Below are positions 27,224-35,833 of a stretch of 64,000 bases of DNA, in pieces. The notes beneath the pieces are model-generated. The model made no database searches. It had not been told where the DNA came from and worked only from the letters and a program-made list of their open reading frames with translations. The DNA comes from Hymenobacter baengnokdamensis. Its GTDB lineage: Bacteria; Bacteroidota; Bacteroidia; Cytophagales; Hymenobacteraceae. How positions within the stretch are numbered: the first letter of the stretch is position 1; each line of letters begins with the position of its first letter. The stretch lies in contig NZ_CP044285.1 in assembly GCF_008728635.1 (NCBI RefSeq), positions 1,054,001-1,118,000 of the forward strand, read 5' to 3'. A program made the position numbers and the translations under genes.

Positions 27224-28429
27224 ATGAATCAGGCTCTACTTGACGACTTACAAGAAATTGCTGACCGGGTCCCCGAAATAGATTCTGAGCGTCAGTATTG
27301 GTTCATCAGAACTAATAGAGGCAAGTTTTACGATGATTTCTACTATAATAACTGTGTTGGCATTGGGTATAATCTAGTTAGTTTGCCTCAGGTCGCTAAG
27401 GCGCTAAGCCATGACACCAACCCGTATGGAGAGTTAGTTAAAGTCATCCTAGAAAAGTATCCGGATGACTTTGACAATAAAAACATAGGGAAGCCAGCTG
27501 GGCTCTTTTACCGTTTCTTTGAGGATATGAAAGCTGGCGATGTAGTCGTCATGCCTTCTTTCGGCTCTTCTAAATATGCTTTCGGTGTTGTTACTGAGGG
27601 CAAGCCTTTCGAAGCTGACTCGTCTTCCTTCGATGATGAGGAAATTTACCGTAAGCGTCGGCCAGTCGAGTGGATTGTTCAGAAAGAATTCGCGGAACTA
27701 GATTCCAAGCTTTATCAAGCCTTTCGTGCGCCTCAAGCCCTTTCAACGCTGAAGCCCTATGCGAGCTTTATTGACAGGGAGATGTACGCCATCTACGTAA
27801 AGGATGGTAAAACGCATTTTCGCTTAGATATCGAAGCATTAGGCTCCGTTAATGGCAATGACTATTTCCCGATGGGGAATATCTTGCTAACTCTGACGGA
27901 AGAGTTTCGTGAGCAAGCCGGCATCGATGAGTCCTTCAGCGAAGTTATCGTCAGGCAAAATGTCCAGTCAAGAGGTTTACTGGAGTTCATAACTAAGAAT
28001 AAAATGATGGGGATATTCCTCGTCTGTGCAACGTGGGTCGGACTTGAAGGTGGAGATTATGGAGTAAATAAAATAGGACTCACATTTCACCCCAAAGGCC
28101 TAATTCCAGAGATGCTGCAGTTTTATCAAGAGTATCATAAGCAGCAAAATATAAACGCCGTCCTGAGTGGCAAGCTAGCGGGGGTCGATGCCAAACTGAC
28201 CCCTGACGTACTGCGTATATTGGAAGGCCAATCACCCGCTCCCACTGACACCTCAGCACTCGCACCTGCTGCCGCTGTATCAGCTGATTCTGCTATTACT
28301 GCGGCAAGCTCAGCAAAGGCAGCTACTGCAGCAACTGCTTCGCTTGCTAAGGCCGCAGACCCTGCTACTTTAGATGAATCTGCGGCGAAAATCAGCACTC
28401 CTCTTAATCCAACTCCAAAGAAGCCATAG
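27224..28429 (+). CDS. Unknown cargo protein, possible EVE/PUA-like N-terminal domain
   Basis: 401 aa, first gene inside attL. The N-terminal ~150 residues have the pattern of PUA/EVE-like modified-base readers: YWFIRTNRGKFYDDF, then GIGYN, then FEDMKAGDVVVMPSFGSSKY followed by AFGVVTEGKP. The middle (160-310) is unassigned; MMGIFLVCATWVGLEGGDYG lies near 265. The last ~70 residues are low-complexity Ala/Ser/Thr-rich and end in PKKP. I cannot name the family. Position in defence cargo and the reader-like fold suggest a role in sensing foreign or modified DNA (inference). The base composition is lower in GC than the host. Confidence 0.6.
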   Translation: MNQALLDDLQEIADRVPEIDSERQYWFIRTNRGKFYDDFYYNNCVGIGYNLVSLPQVAKALSHDTNPYGELVKVILEKYPDDFDNKNIGKPAGLFYRFFEDMKAGDVVVMPSFGSSKYAFGVVTEGKPFEADSSSFDDEEIYRKRRPVEWIVQKEFAELDSKLYQAFRAPQALSTLKPYASFIDREMYAIYVKDGKTHFRLDIEALGSVNGNDYFPMGNILLTLTEEFREQAGIDESFSEVIVRQNVQSRGLLEFITKNKMMGIFLVCATWVGLEGGDYGVNKIGLTFHPKGLIPEMLQFYQEYHKQQNINAVLSGKLAGVDAKLTPDVLRILEGQSPAPTDTSALAPAAAVSADSAITAASSAKAATAATASLAKAADPATLDESAAKISTPLNPTPKKP

Positions 28430-28475
28430 ACTCCATATTAGGAACCGACGGCCGCTAAATCACTGTTATTTAGTC

Positions 28476-28676
28476 ATGAATACCTTGCATCATTGGCTTT
28501 CGCAGGTTGCTTCGTTCGGGCTAGTGTTCAGTTTTCTGTATCTAGCCATGGAGTATACCATTGGCTATATTCCTGCTTTACGTCAGTGGACATTACCCGG
28601 AGCTATTCCGGGACGCAGGCTCGTTTTTAGCATTTTCGCCTTACTACTGATTACGGAATTTGTCTCATTCCATTAA
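28476..28676 (+). CDS. Small two-helix membrane protein
   Basis: 66 aa from ATG 28476; an upstream start would overlap the previous gene by 56 bp. Two hydrophobic segments: LSQVASFGLVFSFLYLAMEY and LVFSIFALLLITEFV. Function unknown. A terminator follows at 28686. Confidence 0.55.
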   Translation: MNTLHHWLSQVASFGLVFSFLYLAMEYTIGYIPALRQWTLPGAIPGRRLVFSIFALLLITEFVSFH

Positions 28677-28685
28677 TTTTAAACC

Positions 28686-28714
28686 AAAAGCCTCGCTCAC
28701 CGGCGAGGCTTTTT
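28686..28714 (+). terminator. Intrinsic terminator
   Basis: AAAAGCCTCGC / GCGAGGCTTTT with T run, just after the small membrane protein gene. Confidence 0.88.
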
Positions 28715-28798
28715 TATGCCTATTCCTCGCCCAACAGCGTGGGTTCTTTCTGCCTGAAATTTAGTATTCTTGTAGTTCTCACCTTACCCTTTTCAAAA

Positions 28799-29056
28799 AT
28801 GCCTTTCATACGTATTGAAGCGCTAAAAGCAGATAACCCGCCTGCGCGGACTCTTCTCATTTCTACTGACCATGTAAGTAGTCTTTACTCAAAAGGTGCA
28901 ACAGGTCCCAATGGTGGAGTTATGTTCGGCTTTGTTGTACTCTGTATGACTAATGGACAAGTATTTGAATTCAAATACCAAACTCCAGATGTAGCTTTCC
29001 CCATGTATCAAATGCTCGAACGAGCATTGATACATGGGGAAAATGTTAAGATTTAA
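28799..29056 (+). CDS. Small unknown protein
   Basis: 85 aa from ATG 28799 (MPFIRIEALKADNPPARTLL). A longer frame from 28739 adds a hydrophobic stretch, but 28799 starts a compact domain with alternating beta strands (VMFGFVVLCMTNGQVFEFKY). No family recognised. It lies between two terminators, so it is its own transcript. Confidence 0.5.
   Translation: MPFIRIEALKADNPPARTLLISTDHVSSLYSKGATGPNGGVMFGFVVLCMTNGQVFEFKYQTPDVAFPMYQMLERALIHGENVKI
28996..29042. repeat. 22-bp inverted repeat in the 3' end of a gene
   Basis: TTTCCCCATGTATCA and TGATACATGGGGAAA are the outer parts of two 22-23-bp arms with a 2-4-base loop and one extra A in the left arm. It encodes the last residues of the 85-aa protein. 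Confidence 0.7.
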
Positions 29057-29058
29057 AT

Positions 29059-29089
29059 AAAAAAGCCTCGCTCACAGCGGGGCTTTTTT
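29059..29089 (+). terminator. Intrinsic terminator
   Basis: AAAAAGCCTCGCT / AGCGGGGCTTTTT (one T-G pair) with a T run, just after the 85-aa gene. Similar in sequence to the one at 28686-28714. Confidence 0.85.
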
Positions 29090-29099
29090 ATGCCCACCC

Positions 29100-29348
29100 A
29101 TGCGTCGTCCACAACCCTTCTTTAAGTATGTCATTGGCAGCTTCGTGAAGTTGGCCCAGGGCGCGCCCATGCAGCGCGTCATTTGGCGCGGCAAACAGGT
29201 AGTGCCTAATATCATCGGCCAGCCCCACGAGGCGCCCGTGTACCGCATCGACGATGACTACTGGGATTGCTACTACGAGTACCAACTACACCCGGCCTTG
29301 ACCCGCGAAGAGGATATGCCTGCACGCCGGCGTCGGCGAGGCTTGTAG
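29100..29348 (+). CDS. Small basic hypothetical protein
   Basis: 82 aa, starts MRRPQPFFKYVIGSFVKLAQ and ends in a run of Arg residues. The middle VYRIDDDYWDCYYEYQLHP is aromatic and acidic. No domain is recognised. Support is codon quality and length only; it could be a remnant. Confidence 0.45.
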   Translation: MRRPQPFFKYVIGSFVKLAQGAPMQRVIWRGKQVVPNIIGQPHEAPVYRIDDDYWDCYYEYQLHPALTREEDMPARRRRRGL

Positions 29349-29402
29349 CCGCTGGGCTAGGTTCCCCACTCCGGCAGCCACCCTCATCCTATCTTAGCTG
29401 GC

Positions 29403-29837
29403 ATGAAACACCTTACTATCGTCTGCGTGCTAGGGGTAGCCAGCCTTGTCCTCAGCTGCTCGAAAAAGAACGACCCCGCAGCAAATAGCGACCCGCTACT
29501 TGGCCACTGGGAGGCAGAGAGTATCCAGGAGACTTACCTAACCTCCACTGGCCAAATCCAGAGCCAGATGACCACCCAGCAATTCAAGAGCGTGCTCGAT
29601 ATGAAAGAGAGCAGCTACGACCGCACGACGCACCCCGTAAATAAAACAGGCGTGATGGTACACTTCGAGTACCGACGCGTGGGCGACACGCTGAAGCTAA
29701 CGGCCAACATTGGCACGTTTAAGAATGTCATCATTCGCAAGCTTGATGCTACTTCGCTCACGCTTGAAGAGCAAGGCAATAGTGGCGGCTCCTCTACCTA
29801 TATCGACTACATCCAGCAGACATACTACCATCGCTAG
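29403..29837 (+). CDS. Lipocalin-like lipoprotein
   Basis: 144 aa. Signal peptide with lipobox LVLSC (residues 15-19). DPLLGHWEAESIQETYL near 31 and a set of alternating strands (YDRTTHPVNKTGVMVHFEYR, GDTLKLTANIG) resemble small lipocalin-like lipoproteins common in Bacteroidota. It would be anchored in the periplasm. No link to phage functions is seen. Confidence 0.7.
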   Translation: MKHLTIVCVLGVASLVLSCSKKNDPAANSDPLLGHWEAESIQETYLTSTGQIQSQMTTQQFKSVLDMKESSYDRTTHPVNKTGVMVHFEYRRVGDTLKLTANIGTFKNVIIRKLDATSLTLEEQGNSGGSSTYIDYIQQTYYHR

Positions 29838-30020
29838 TACGATCCCTCCGGCAGCTGCACCCCGTGGCTGTAATCCTCCAGCGGCATGCTACTCACAAAG
29901 CTCCTGAGCACCACCGGCTGCTGGCCCTCATCCACCCCCACCTCGACAAAGAAGCCGCGTCCCACATCAGTGAGGTGGTAGAGGTTGACGCCGCCCTCAT
30001 CCTCCCAGCGCTGCCCCTAA
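29834..30020 (-). pseudogene. C-terminal remnant of an unknown protein
   Basis: Read leftward from about 30016: RWEDEGGVNLYHLTDVGRGF, then FVEVGVDEGQQPVVLRSF and a stop at 29834-29836. The reading is strongly protein-like, but it has no start; a stop lies 4 codons upstream, and the upstream coding-looking stretch WVLKHGTYL is in another frame. It overlaps the lipoprotein stop. A frameshifted, truncated gene of unknown family. Confidence 0.65.
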
Positions 30021-30182
30021 GTACGTGCCGTGCTTGAGCACCCACTAGAGCTGTATAACGGGCGAAAGCAACCGAAAGGAATAAAAGCTCATGCACCCAG
30101 ACCAGTTACCAGGTTATTATGTCGCGCCAGATTGTTCTGCGTTAGGCCTTGCCCTAGCCACCACCAAATTGCATGATTGGAG

Positions 30183-30234
30183 TTGTTCTGACATTTACTC
30201 TGACATCATGATGTCAGAGTAAATGTCAGAACAA
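30183..30234. repeat. 52-bp perfect palindrome
   Basis: Two uninterrupted 26-bp arms centred between 30208 and 30209; the core reads CTGACATCATGATGTCAG. It lies 11 bp after the stop of the AlbA_2-type gene. Parts of it (TTTACTCTGACAT and GATGTCAGAGTAAAT) recur inside that gene at 30441-30482. Confidence 0.9.
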
Positions 30235-30244
30235 TCCATTTTGC

Positions 30245-31669
30245 TTAGCTAAACCCCTTCTTTAGCAGTACATAGCGGCCTGTCTTGAATGACCCCATGA
30301 AACCAATAAGGTCCATTTCTTGGAGCTGGCTAATGTCACGCCGAGCAGTTCGGTCGGTTACGTCAAATTTGTGAGCAATATCCTCTGCCTTTGCTAGATA
30401 CCCATCGGCTAATCGGTCCATAAACCACTGCTGACGTTCATTTACTCTGACATTTACTATGACATCGGATGTCAGAGTAAATTCGTCACCCGTGGGGATT
30501 TGGGGGTCGGGGTGGGGCATAAGCTTAGCACGCAGCACGCTACCCTTGTCTTCCCAAGTCGGCAGTAAATAGCCAAGCTTTTGGGCATCGGTTTCGATAC
30601 GCTCGAAGCCAGAGCCCCAGTTTTCCATTATAGTGAGTTTATGCAGCACTCCCGCGATAACGGGATTGCGGGCTCGGCTCACGCCGTTGCGGAAATCTTC
30701 TTCGCTCAGCCCCAATGGCCAACCGCCCGGGTTTTCTACTTCGATGCGGTTGCTAAAGATGGCCACTTTGATAGTCATGCCGTGGCGGCTGTAGTCAGCA
30801 TGCGCGAGGGCATTCACCAATACCTCGCGCAAGGCCACCGCTGAGTACTCAGGCACATCCTGCCGGCGCAGCGTTGCGCCCGTGATGCGGGAGGCAGTGC
30901 GGGTGTTCCGCCGCACAAAGCGTGGCACTTCCTCTAGGGCTGCTAAGATGGAGACGCCTTGGTTGTCGGGTTCTAACTGGTCCAAGAATTCGGCCTTGGT
31001 AGGGCCAGCGAACCGAGCTGCCTGCACCCTCGAATCAGGAAAGCAGCGGGCACGGGCTGCGGGCGTGCCAAAAAGAATAATGGCTCCGTTGGTGGGCAGC
31101 CATGTGTCGTCGGAGCGCGTCAGCAAGCCAAGTGTTTCCATCTTAGCTGGAGTCAGCGCCAAGCCGGCCGCCGCAAAAAGTTGCCGTGCGCTGGACTGGT
31201 CAAAGTCGGCCAAGCTGGCTCCGGCGCATATCTGGCTATCGAAGGTGCCCACCTGTGCCTGCCGGTGTAGTTCAGTCAGTTGGTCGGGCGAGGCGCGTCG
31301 GTTAGTCGAGCCGTGCCGAACGTATACACCTTCGGTAGCGCCCTCACGTTTTACGTAGAATACCCCCGGGAAGCGTGGTACCCGCACCACCAGAAAGTTC
31401 TGACCTGCTTCGGGTACTACCTGGAAGTCGGGCGAAATTGCCGGCTCAATGCCATTGGCAATCAGGTTGGCTAGCCGCTCCTCCTCCATTGCCGCGTCGA
31501 CTAATCCAAGGGGCTGCCTGTCATCGCTAATGCCCACTACCAGCGTCCCGCCTGTTGTGTTCGCAAAGGCTACAATGGCGCGCAACACTCGGTCTGGCGA
31601 CGATAAATCCTGCTTAAATTCCAACGTGCGGCTTTCGTTGCGACGTAGAAAATCAGCAATAGCGGGCAT
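30245..31669 (-). CDS. AlbA_2/Schlafen-type ATP-binding transcriptional regulator
   Basis: 474 aa. N-terminal AlbA_2 domain: ESRTLEFKQDLSSPDRVLRA and FANTTGGTLVVGISDDRQPL (residues ~12-55). The middle has the HATPase_c_4-like segment ALREVLVNALAHADYSRHGM and NRIEVENPGGWPLGL (near 280-325). The C-terminus is a winged helix with DVTDRTARRDISQLQEMDLI. This architecture is common in islands and in some defence loci; the ligand is unknown. A 52-bp palindrome follows its stop, and related half-sites lie within the gene, suggesting autoregulation. Confidence 0.85.
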   Translation of the reverse strand: MPAIADFLRRNESRTLEFKQDLSSPDRVLRAIVAFANTTGGTLVVGISDDRQPLGLVDAAMEEERLANLIANGIEPAISPDFQVVPEAGQNFLVVRVPRFPGVFYVKREGATEGVYVRHGSTNRRASPDQLTELHRQAQVGTFDSQICAGASLADFDQSSARQLFAAAGLALTPAKMETLGLLTRSDDTWLPTNGAIILFGTPAARARCFPDSRVQAARFAGPTKAEFLDQLEPDNQGVSILAALEEVPRFVRRNTRTASRITGATLRRQDVPEYSAVALREVLVNALAHADYSRHGMTIKVAIFSNRIEVENPGGWPLGLSEEDFRNGVSRARNPVIAGVLHKLTIMENWGSGFERIETDAQKLGYLLPTWEDKGSVLRAKLMPHPDPQIPTGDEFTLTSDVIVNVRVNERQQWFMDRLADGYLAKAEDIAHKFDVTDRTARRDISQLQEMDLIGFMGSFKTGRYVLLKKGFS

Positions 31670-31980
31670 AAAAGGGGCTTTAAGGTAGCTGAACTGCTAC
31701 ATGGGAGTGAGGGCCGTGAGGAACTCGATTTTCGAGTTGAGCCTATCACCAACAAACTTATTTTGGTTGTGAGACAGAACAGGTTCCAAAGGTAGGGCCT
31801 AGGAATAACCGTTCTGCCGCCGATGGGTGCATTTACAAGCGAGCCAGTCACGCAAAACAGGTTTCTTGCCGGGAGGAAGAATTATAGGTAGCTTAGGGCC
31901 TAATCTGCCATTAGCAAGTCCTCTAGCCGCGTAGTAAACGCGCCGCTCTGGCTCACAAAAAGGTCTGCTATCTTCGGTAT
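31670..31980. other. Gene-free stretch upstream of the AlbA_2-type gene
   Basis: About 310 bp with no gene I can support. It must hold the promoter of the leftward AlbA_2-type gene. Short open frames on the minus strand (for instance near 31800-32030) lack domain features. Confidence 0.4.
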
Positions 31981-32226
31981 ATGAAGGGATTCTTGTTAAC
32001 TGCTGCCACTCATACAATGAGTAGCAAGCCATTCTTTGTAATAGGCTTGGGTACCATACTGCTGAGCTATAGCTATAACATCTGGCAGTATCGTTTGAAG
32101 GAAGAGCGGCGGGCGGGTGTAGTATCTGAGAGAACTAAATGGTTAGGACGGCTCGTGACAGGCGGCTTTGTGATAGTGGTGCTGCTAATAATGGGTGTAA
32201 TCTGGTGGGGAACCCGAGGCAATTGA
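31981..32226 (+). CDS. Small two-helix membrane protein
   Basis: 81 aa. Two hydrophobic segments, KPFFVIGLGTILLSYSYNI and LVTGGFVIVVLLIMGVIWW, separated by a basic loop (RLKEERRAGVVSERTK). An alternative start is Met-13. Function unknown. Confidence 0.5.
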   Translation: MKGFLLTAATHTMSSKPFFVIGLGTILLSYSYNIWQYRLKEERRAGVVSERTKWLGRLVTGGFVIVVLLIMGVIWWGTRGN

Positions 32227-32297
32227 GAGGCTGGCGCACCTAACGCTCGGCCTGTTCTTTCCAATGTCAGTGCAGCGCCTGCTACCCCGACCCGCCA

Positions 32298-32660
32298 CTA
32301 CTTAATCGGTTCTCCTTCCCATTCTCGGACAGCGCGTTCGGTAACGTGGTACTTCTTACCAATACGCCGGTGGCGCAGGCCTCCTCGGTGCACAGACAAG
32401 TTTAGATAGAGGTAAGCTGTCGAGGAGGAGCACCCTATACGCACTGTGAGTCGGTCGTTGTAGTCGAGGCCTGCGGTGGCCTTAGTGCCCATGTGGTAGG
32501 TGCGGTTCTCTACTTCGGCCCGTCGTGCTCCCTCAGCCTGAGCCGCCGCAATATCAACCAGCAGTTGGCGCTCGGTGACGGTCTGCAAGCGAAGCGCTAC
32601 TTCTAAAATTTGACCGGTGTCCAACGTCAGCTGGAGGGCATGAGTAGTAGTTGGCGGCAT
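32298..32660 (-). CDS. HTH DNA-binding protein, distant excisionase-like paralogue
   Basis: 120 aa from ATG 32660. A longer frame from 32822 adds 54 residues unrelated to the family. The layout repeats that of 1990-2394 and 59440-59859: a short N-terminal strand, a helical segment (RQLLVDIAAAQAEGARRAEV), then DRLTVRIGCSSSTAYLYLNL and a RRIGKKYHVTERAVREW wing. It is probably a DNA-binding accessory or excision factor. Confidence 0.6.
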   Translation of the reverse strand: MPPTTTHALQLTLDTGQILEVALRLQTVTERQLLVDIAAAQAEGARRAEVENRTYHMGTKATAGLDYNDRLTVRIGCSSSTAYLYLNLSVHRGGLRHRRIGKKYHVTERAVREWEGEPIK

Positions 32661-32895
32661 AAATGGAAGCAAAGTGACTGACCAGCACCTGTGGCGAATA
32701 AGGCGGGCTTCGTTGTGAACTAGTAAAGTGCTGCGCAAGTAACGCAGTCCGCCGGCTTTCACGTTGGCCAATCTTACCAGCTGCGCATCGAGCACCGTGA
32801 GGGCAGCTTTTACTCCCCTCATTTCTTGGGTTCTGACTTTGCTTGCGCTAGGTAGTGGCAGACTGCTCAGGGCAATAAATGAGGGGTATTGTCAC

Positions 32896-33099
32896 TCAGC
32901 GCCCCACCGCCGAGATGCCACCCCCACGCCAGATAAGCTGTCCATTAGGAGCGCGGCGTTTAATGCCATGGCGCCGGGCTACGTTATACACTTGCCCTAT
33001 GCCCACGCCCCATTCTTTCGCAAAGTGGGCGGGCGGCAAGTCCGCATAGTGTTGGCGTAGATAGCAAACCTGCTTTATAGTAAAATACGTGTTGGGCAT
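32896..33099 (-). CDS. Small HTH/Myb-like protein
   Basis: 67 aa from ATG 33099 (MPNTYFTIKQVCYLRQHYAD). The segment LPPAHFAKEWGVGIGQVYNV followed by ARRHGIKRR reads as a helix-turn-helix of the kind that samples DNA like a resolvase or Myb tail. No partner is evident. A longer start at 33159 would run into the terminator. Confidence 0.55.
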   Translation of the reverse strand: MPNTYFTIKQVCYLRQHYADLPPAHFAKEWGVGIGQVYNVARRHGIKRRAPNGQLIWRGGGISAVGR

Positions 33100-33159
33100 A
33101 GCCCCCAAAGTTGCTTTATAAGCTAGGCCATTTTGGTGGTATTCGGCTTTTCTGGGCAC

Positions 33160-33193
33160 AAAAAAACCTCACGGTGGCGCGTGAGGTTTTTTT
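33160..33193. terminator. Bidirectional terminator
   Basis: AAAAAACCTCAC / GTGAGGTTTTTT with an 8-base loop, directly after the stop of the leftward gene at 33197-33631. Confidence 0.88.
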
Positions 33194-33196
33194 GAG

Positions 33197-33631
33197 TTAT
33201 TTAGGGTCTTGCATATCCGGCGAAGGGGCGCTAGTATGCACGATTTGCAATTCAGCCAAACGCCTTTGCTGTAAAGCTTCCTCAAATTGCTGAATGAAAC
33301 GCAGCTTTAGCTTTCGCTCGGAAGTAGTAAGGGCCGGGTTTTTTAACTCTTTACGAAGGTCGGCTATATAAACCCTTGTGCGCTTTTCTAGCGCGCTAAG
33401 TGTATTAGGGTCAGGGTTCAACCATCGTGGCACCCAGAAAACGACCAGCCAACGTCCCATCTTAGCTAATAGATAGCCAATAGGTACGGCGAAAATTACA
33501 GCAAATGAGCGTATGCTGACATCTTTTATTAGCGCCGCTGCTGCGCCTAATGCGCTGGCAAAAACAAGCTCTAGAGGTAAAACTGGGGCAGTAATATTCT
33601 CTGCTTGGGCTACTTCTGTACTCTCAGCCAT
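33197..33631 (-). CDS. Membrane protein of unknown function
   Basis: 144 aa. Two hydrophobic stretches: PLELVFASALGAAAALIKDV and SFAVIFAVPIGYLLAKMGRW, then WLVVFWVPRW, followed by a soluble charged coiled-coil tail (RTRVYIADLRKELKNPALTT). It lies 13 bp after the 84-aa gene, so they form a pair. It could be a phage or island membrane accessory; no family is named. Confidence 0.5.
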   Translation of the reverse strand: MAESTEVAQAENITAPVLPLELVFASALGAAAALIKDVSIRSFAVIFAVPIGYLLAKMGRWLVVFWVPRWLNPDPNTLSALEKRTRVYIADLRKELKNPALTTSERKLKLRFIQQFEEALQQRRLAELQIVHTSAPSPDMQDPK

Positions 33632-33644
33632 GTAACTCAGGCCC

Positions 33645-33899
33645 TTAGGCCAGCAAGTCGAGCAATTCCTGCGCTGCGTGAGGCGTATAGTGCTCCGGCA
33701 ATGTAACCACCTTATCGGAATCCTTGCGCTTCACATTCAGCAAGCCAGAGGTCTGCGCGTGAAATTCCCAATTTTTGCGTACAATCCGGATACTTCCGCC
33801 CACTAAGGCTACTAGCGCAGCCACAAGCGTTCCACCAACCGCCACAAGCGATGTAGAGGAAAACTCAAAGAAGCCAGCGCTAGCAAGGAAGGGCATCAT
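33645..33899 (-). CDS. Small membrane protein
   Basis: 84 aa with one clear membrane helix (TSLVAVGGTLVAALVALVGG), then a basic stop-transfer SIRIVRKNW and a soluble tail. It pairs with the 144-aa membrane protein downstream. A holin-like role is conceivable but unsupported. Confidence 0.45.
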   Translation of the reverse strand: MMPFLASAGFFEFSSTSLVAVGGTLVAALVALVGGSIRIVRKNWEFHAQTSGLLNVKRKDSDKVVTLPEHYTPHAAQELLDLLA

Positions 33900-34335
33900 T
33901 TTAGGGCGATGGGCGAGACTCAGCGACTAAAGCGGGGCGAGCAGGGTACTGTGCAAACCGGGTTTTAAACCGTTTTTGTGTTTGTGTTACAAATATAACG
34001 GGCTGTTATAGTTTTTGGTTTGCGAGCCGCTTTTGTAATATTTTATCGTTTGTTTATTTCGGGTTTATTAGCTGTTTTCATTCTGCTCTAGTTGGTCGGG
34101 ACTGTTCGGCTGGCTCGTTCGCCTACCGGCCTTGCCGGCCTATACCTTGTCTGTCCTGGAGCCACCCGACACGCGGGTAACGCCCGACGGCAGCCTGGGC
34201 CTGACTAGCGCCTACCTGACAGGTCCCGCAGCGGCGCAATAGGCGGAAGAAGTACGGCGCTGGATTCCGCCGGGCGAGGTGTATAGTTAGCTGGGCGGTA
34301 TGAGGTGCGGCAGTAAAGCGTTGGTGCGGCAGTAA
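33900..34335. other. Gene-free stretch, partly decayed coding sequence
   Basis: About 435 bp. The left part is AT-rich (about 33960-34080), the right part GC-rich. On the plus strand the right part reads LPALPAYTLSVLEPPDTRV then stops, resembling the end of a lost gene. Nothing is assignable. Confidence 0.4.
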
Positions 34336-35643
34336 TTACATTTCCATTTCAGCGTCACGGCCACGCGGTGTCGCCTCCCTGCTACGCTCCTGTTGGTTGG
34401 TCTGAGCTACTATTTCCTTGAACTGCTCTAGCAGTGGACGGCCGTTGGGCCGAAGCTCGGCCGCGCTGAAGCGTGAGCCCTCGCCCTTATGCGTGATACT
34501 CAACTCTTGCGGGCCTGTCACTTTCAGCACGTACCCCTTTTCGAGTAAAGGGGCGGCCAGGTCGGTCAGCTGATACAGGGGCGGACGCAGGTGCCTGGCT
34601 AGCACCTTCTCGGCGACCGCAAGATGTTTGGCTCGCTCCCCCCTGCCCAGCGCGGCTAGTGATTCGGGTATTGGGTCATTTTGCAGATGCCGAATGACTG
34701 CCTGCCGGTGATGAAGCTGCGTCTTGGTGGTGAGCTCCTGCTGCTTTTGAAGCTGCGCTTTGGTATCGCCCAACTCCTGCCGGGTGCCGACGAGCAGCGC
34801 CTGACTGCTGGCCAGCCTTTTCTCCAGCACTTTGGCGCGCTCGCGCTCCAGCGTATTGGCCGAGGCCACCGCCGCGACCTGCGCCAGCTTCTGGTTGGTC
34901 TGGGTTACGAACTGTGCTAGGTGGGTGTCGAGGCGGCCTTGCTCGCGCACCACGTACTCCTGCGGGCGCACCCGCTCCCAGGGTTTGAGTGCATCAAGCT
35001 GGAAGGCGGCGGTCTTCACCGGTGCAGCCACCTCAGCCAATTTCTCCTTGCTCATCTGCTGGGCCCCGTAGTGCCGGCGCACGTCTTCGTGCTGGGCCGT
35101 ACTGTGGAGAATACCCCGCTGGAGCCCGTGCTTTTCCATGGCCGCCGCATAGTCGGTCTGGAGCTGGCGTAGCGTGGCCGGGCTGAACACATCGCGGCAA
35201 CTCAGCCGGCCGTCGGCCGTGATGGGGACTACCATGGCATGAATGTGCGGCGTTATTTCGTCTTGGTGTAGCATGAAGCCAATCACGTTTTCTTTGCCGA
35301 AGCGCTTCTGCACGAAGTCGAGGTTTTCCTGTACCCAGGACGTTTTGCGCACGTCCTGGGCCCGGCCCTCGGCGTCGCGCGGGAAGGCCTCAGGACTGGC
35401 CGTCAGCAGCACCTCTACCAGGCGCACGGCATCGCTACGCAGGCGCGGGAGCTGCAACTCGGCAATGCGCTCGCTGGCCAAGAGCCAGTAGTTGCGCTGC
35501 TCGTGGTTGAGGTACTCCTCGTTGAGGCCGCCCCAGTCGGGGTCCGCATTGGGCGTAAGCTCCAACCGGTAATTATGCTGGGTAGCGCAGGTGGCCATGC
35601 CCGGCGTCTTAAGCTTGGCCGTGTGAAGAATAGCGTAGGGCAT
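34336..35643 (-). CDS. MobV-family relaxase (mobilization protein)
   Basis: 435 aa from ATG 35643 (MPYAILHTAKLKTPG), preferred over 35664. The relaxase metal-binding motif HQDEITPHIH is at residues 126-135, and NHEQRNYWLL with the N-terminal catalytic region is as in MobV/Pre enzymes. The C-terminal half is coiled coil (ERERAKVLEKRLASSQALLV). It nicks an oriT and pilots one strand during transfer using another element's conjugation machinery. The oriT is probably in the 247 bp upstream (35644-35890). No type IV secretion genes are in the window. Confidence 0.88.
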   Translation of the reverse strand: MPYAILHTAKLKTPGMATCATQHNYRLELTPNADPDWGGLNEEYLNHEQRNYWLLASERIAELQLPRLRSDAVRLVEVLLTASPEAFPRDAEGRAQDVRKTSWVQENLDFVQKRFGKENVIGFMLHQDEITPHIHAMVVPITADGRLSCRDVFSPATLRQLQTDYAAAMEKHGLQRGILHSTAQHEDVRRHYGAQQMSKEKLAEVAAPVKTAAFQLDALKPWERVRPQEYVVREQGRLDTHLAQFVTQTNQKLAQVAAVASANTLERERAKVLEKRLASSQALLVGTRQELGDTKAQLQKQQELTTKTQLHHRQAVIRHLQNDPIPESLAALGRGERAKHLAVAEKVLARHLRPPLYQLTDLAAPLLEKGYVLKVTGPQELSITHKGEGSRFSAAELRPNGRPLLEQFKEIVAQTNQQERSREATPRGRDAEMEM

Positions 35644-35833
35644 GGTGGGTCGGCGGGTGGCCAAAGCGTAGTGGGTTTACACATTGGCGAGTTAATGGAA
35701 GTAGTCAAGAGGTAGGTTTCAACTGGGCAAAAAAGCAATCGACGATTACTCCTTGAGCAAAACCCTACGCCTTAAGCAATATACTTGACGACCTCGCTTT
35801 TTATCACTATTTCGCGCTCGACTACCTAAATTA

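Noticed and set aside
31799-32032. A 77-codon minus-strand frame
   Set aside because: It overlaps the start of the small membrane protein gene, has no recognisable features, and its composition is not convincing.
33645-33899. A holin for the phage block
   Set aside because: One membrane helix and a soluble tail are not enough, no lysin is nearby, and it is far from the tail genes.
34201-34320. A capsid or portal remnant in the gap before the relaxase
   Set aside because: The protein-like stretch is too short and has stops; no motif supports a head gene.
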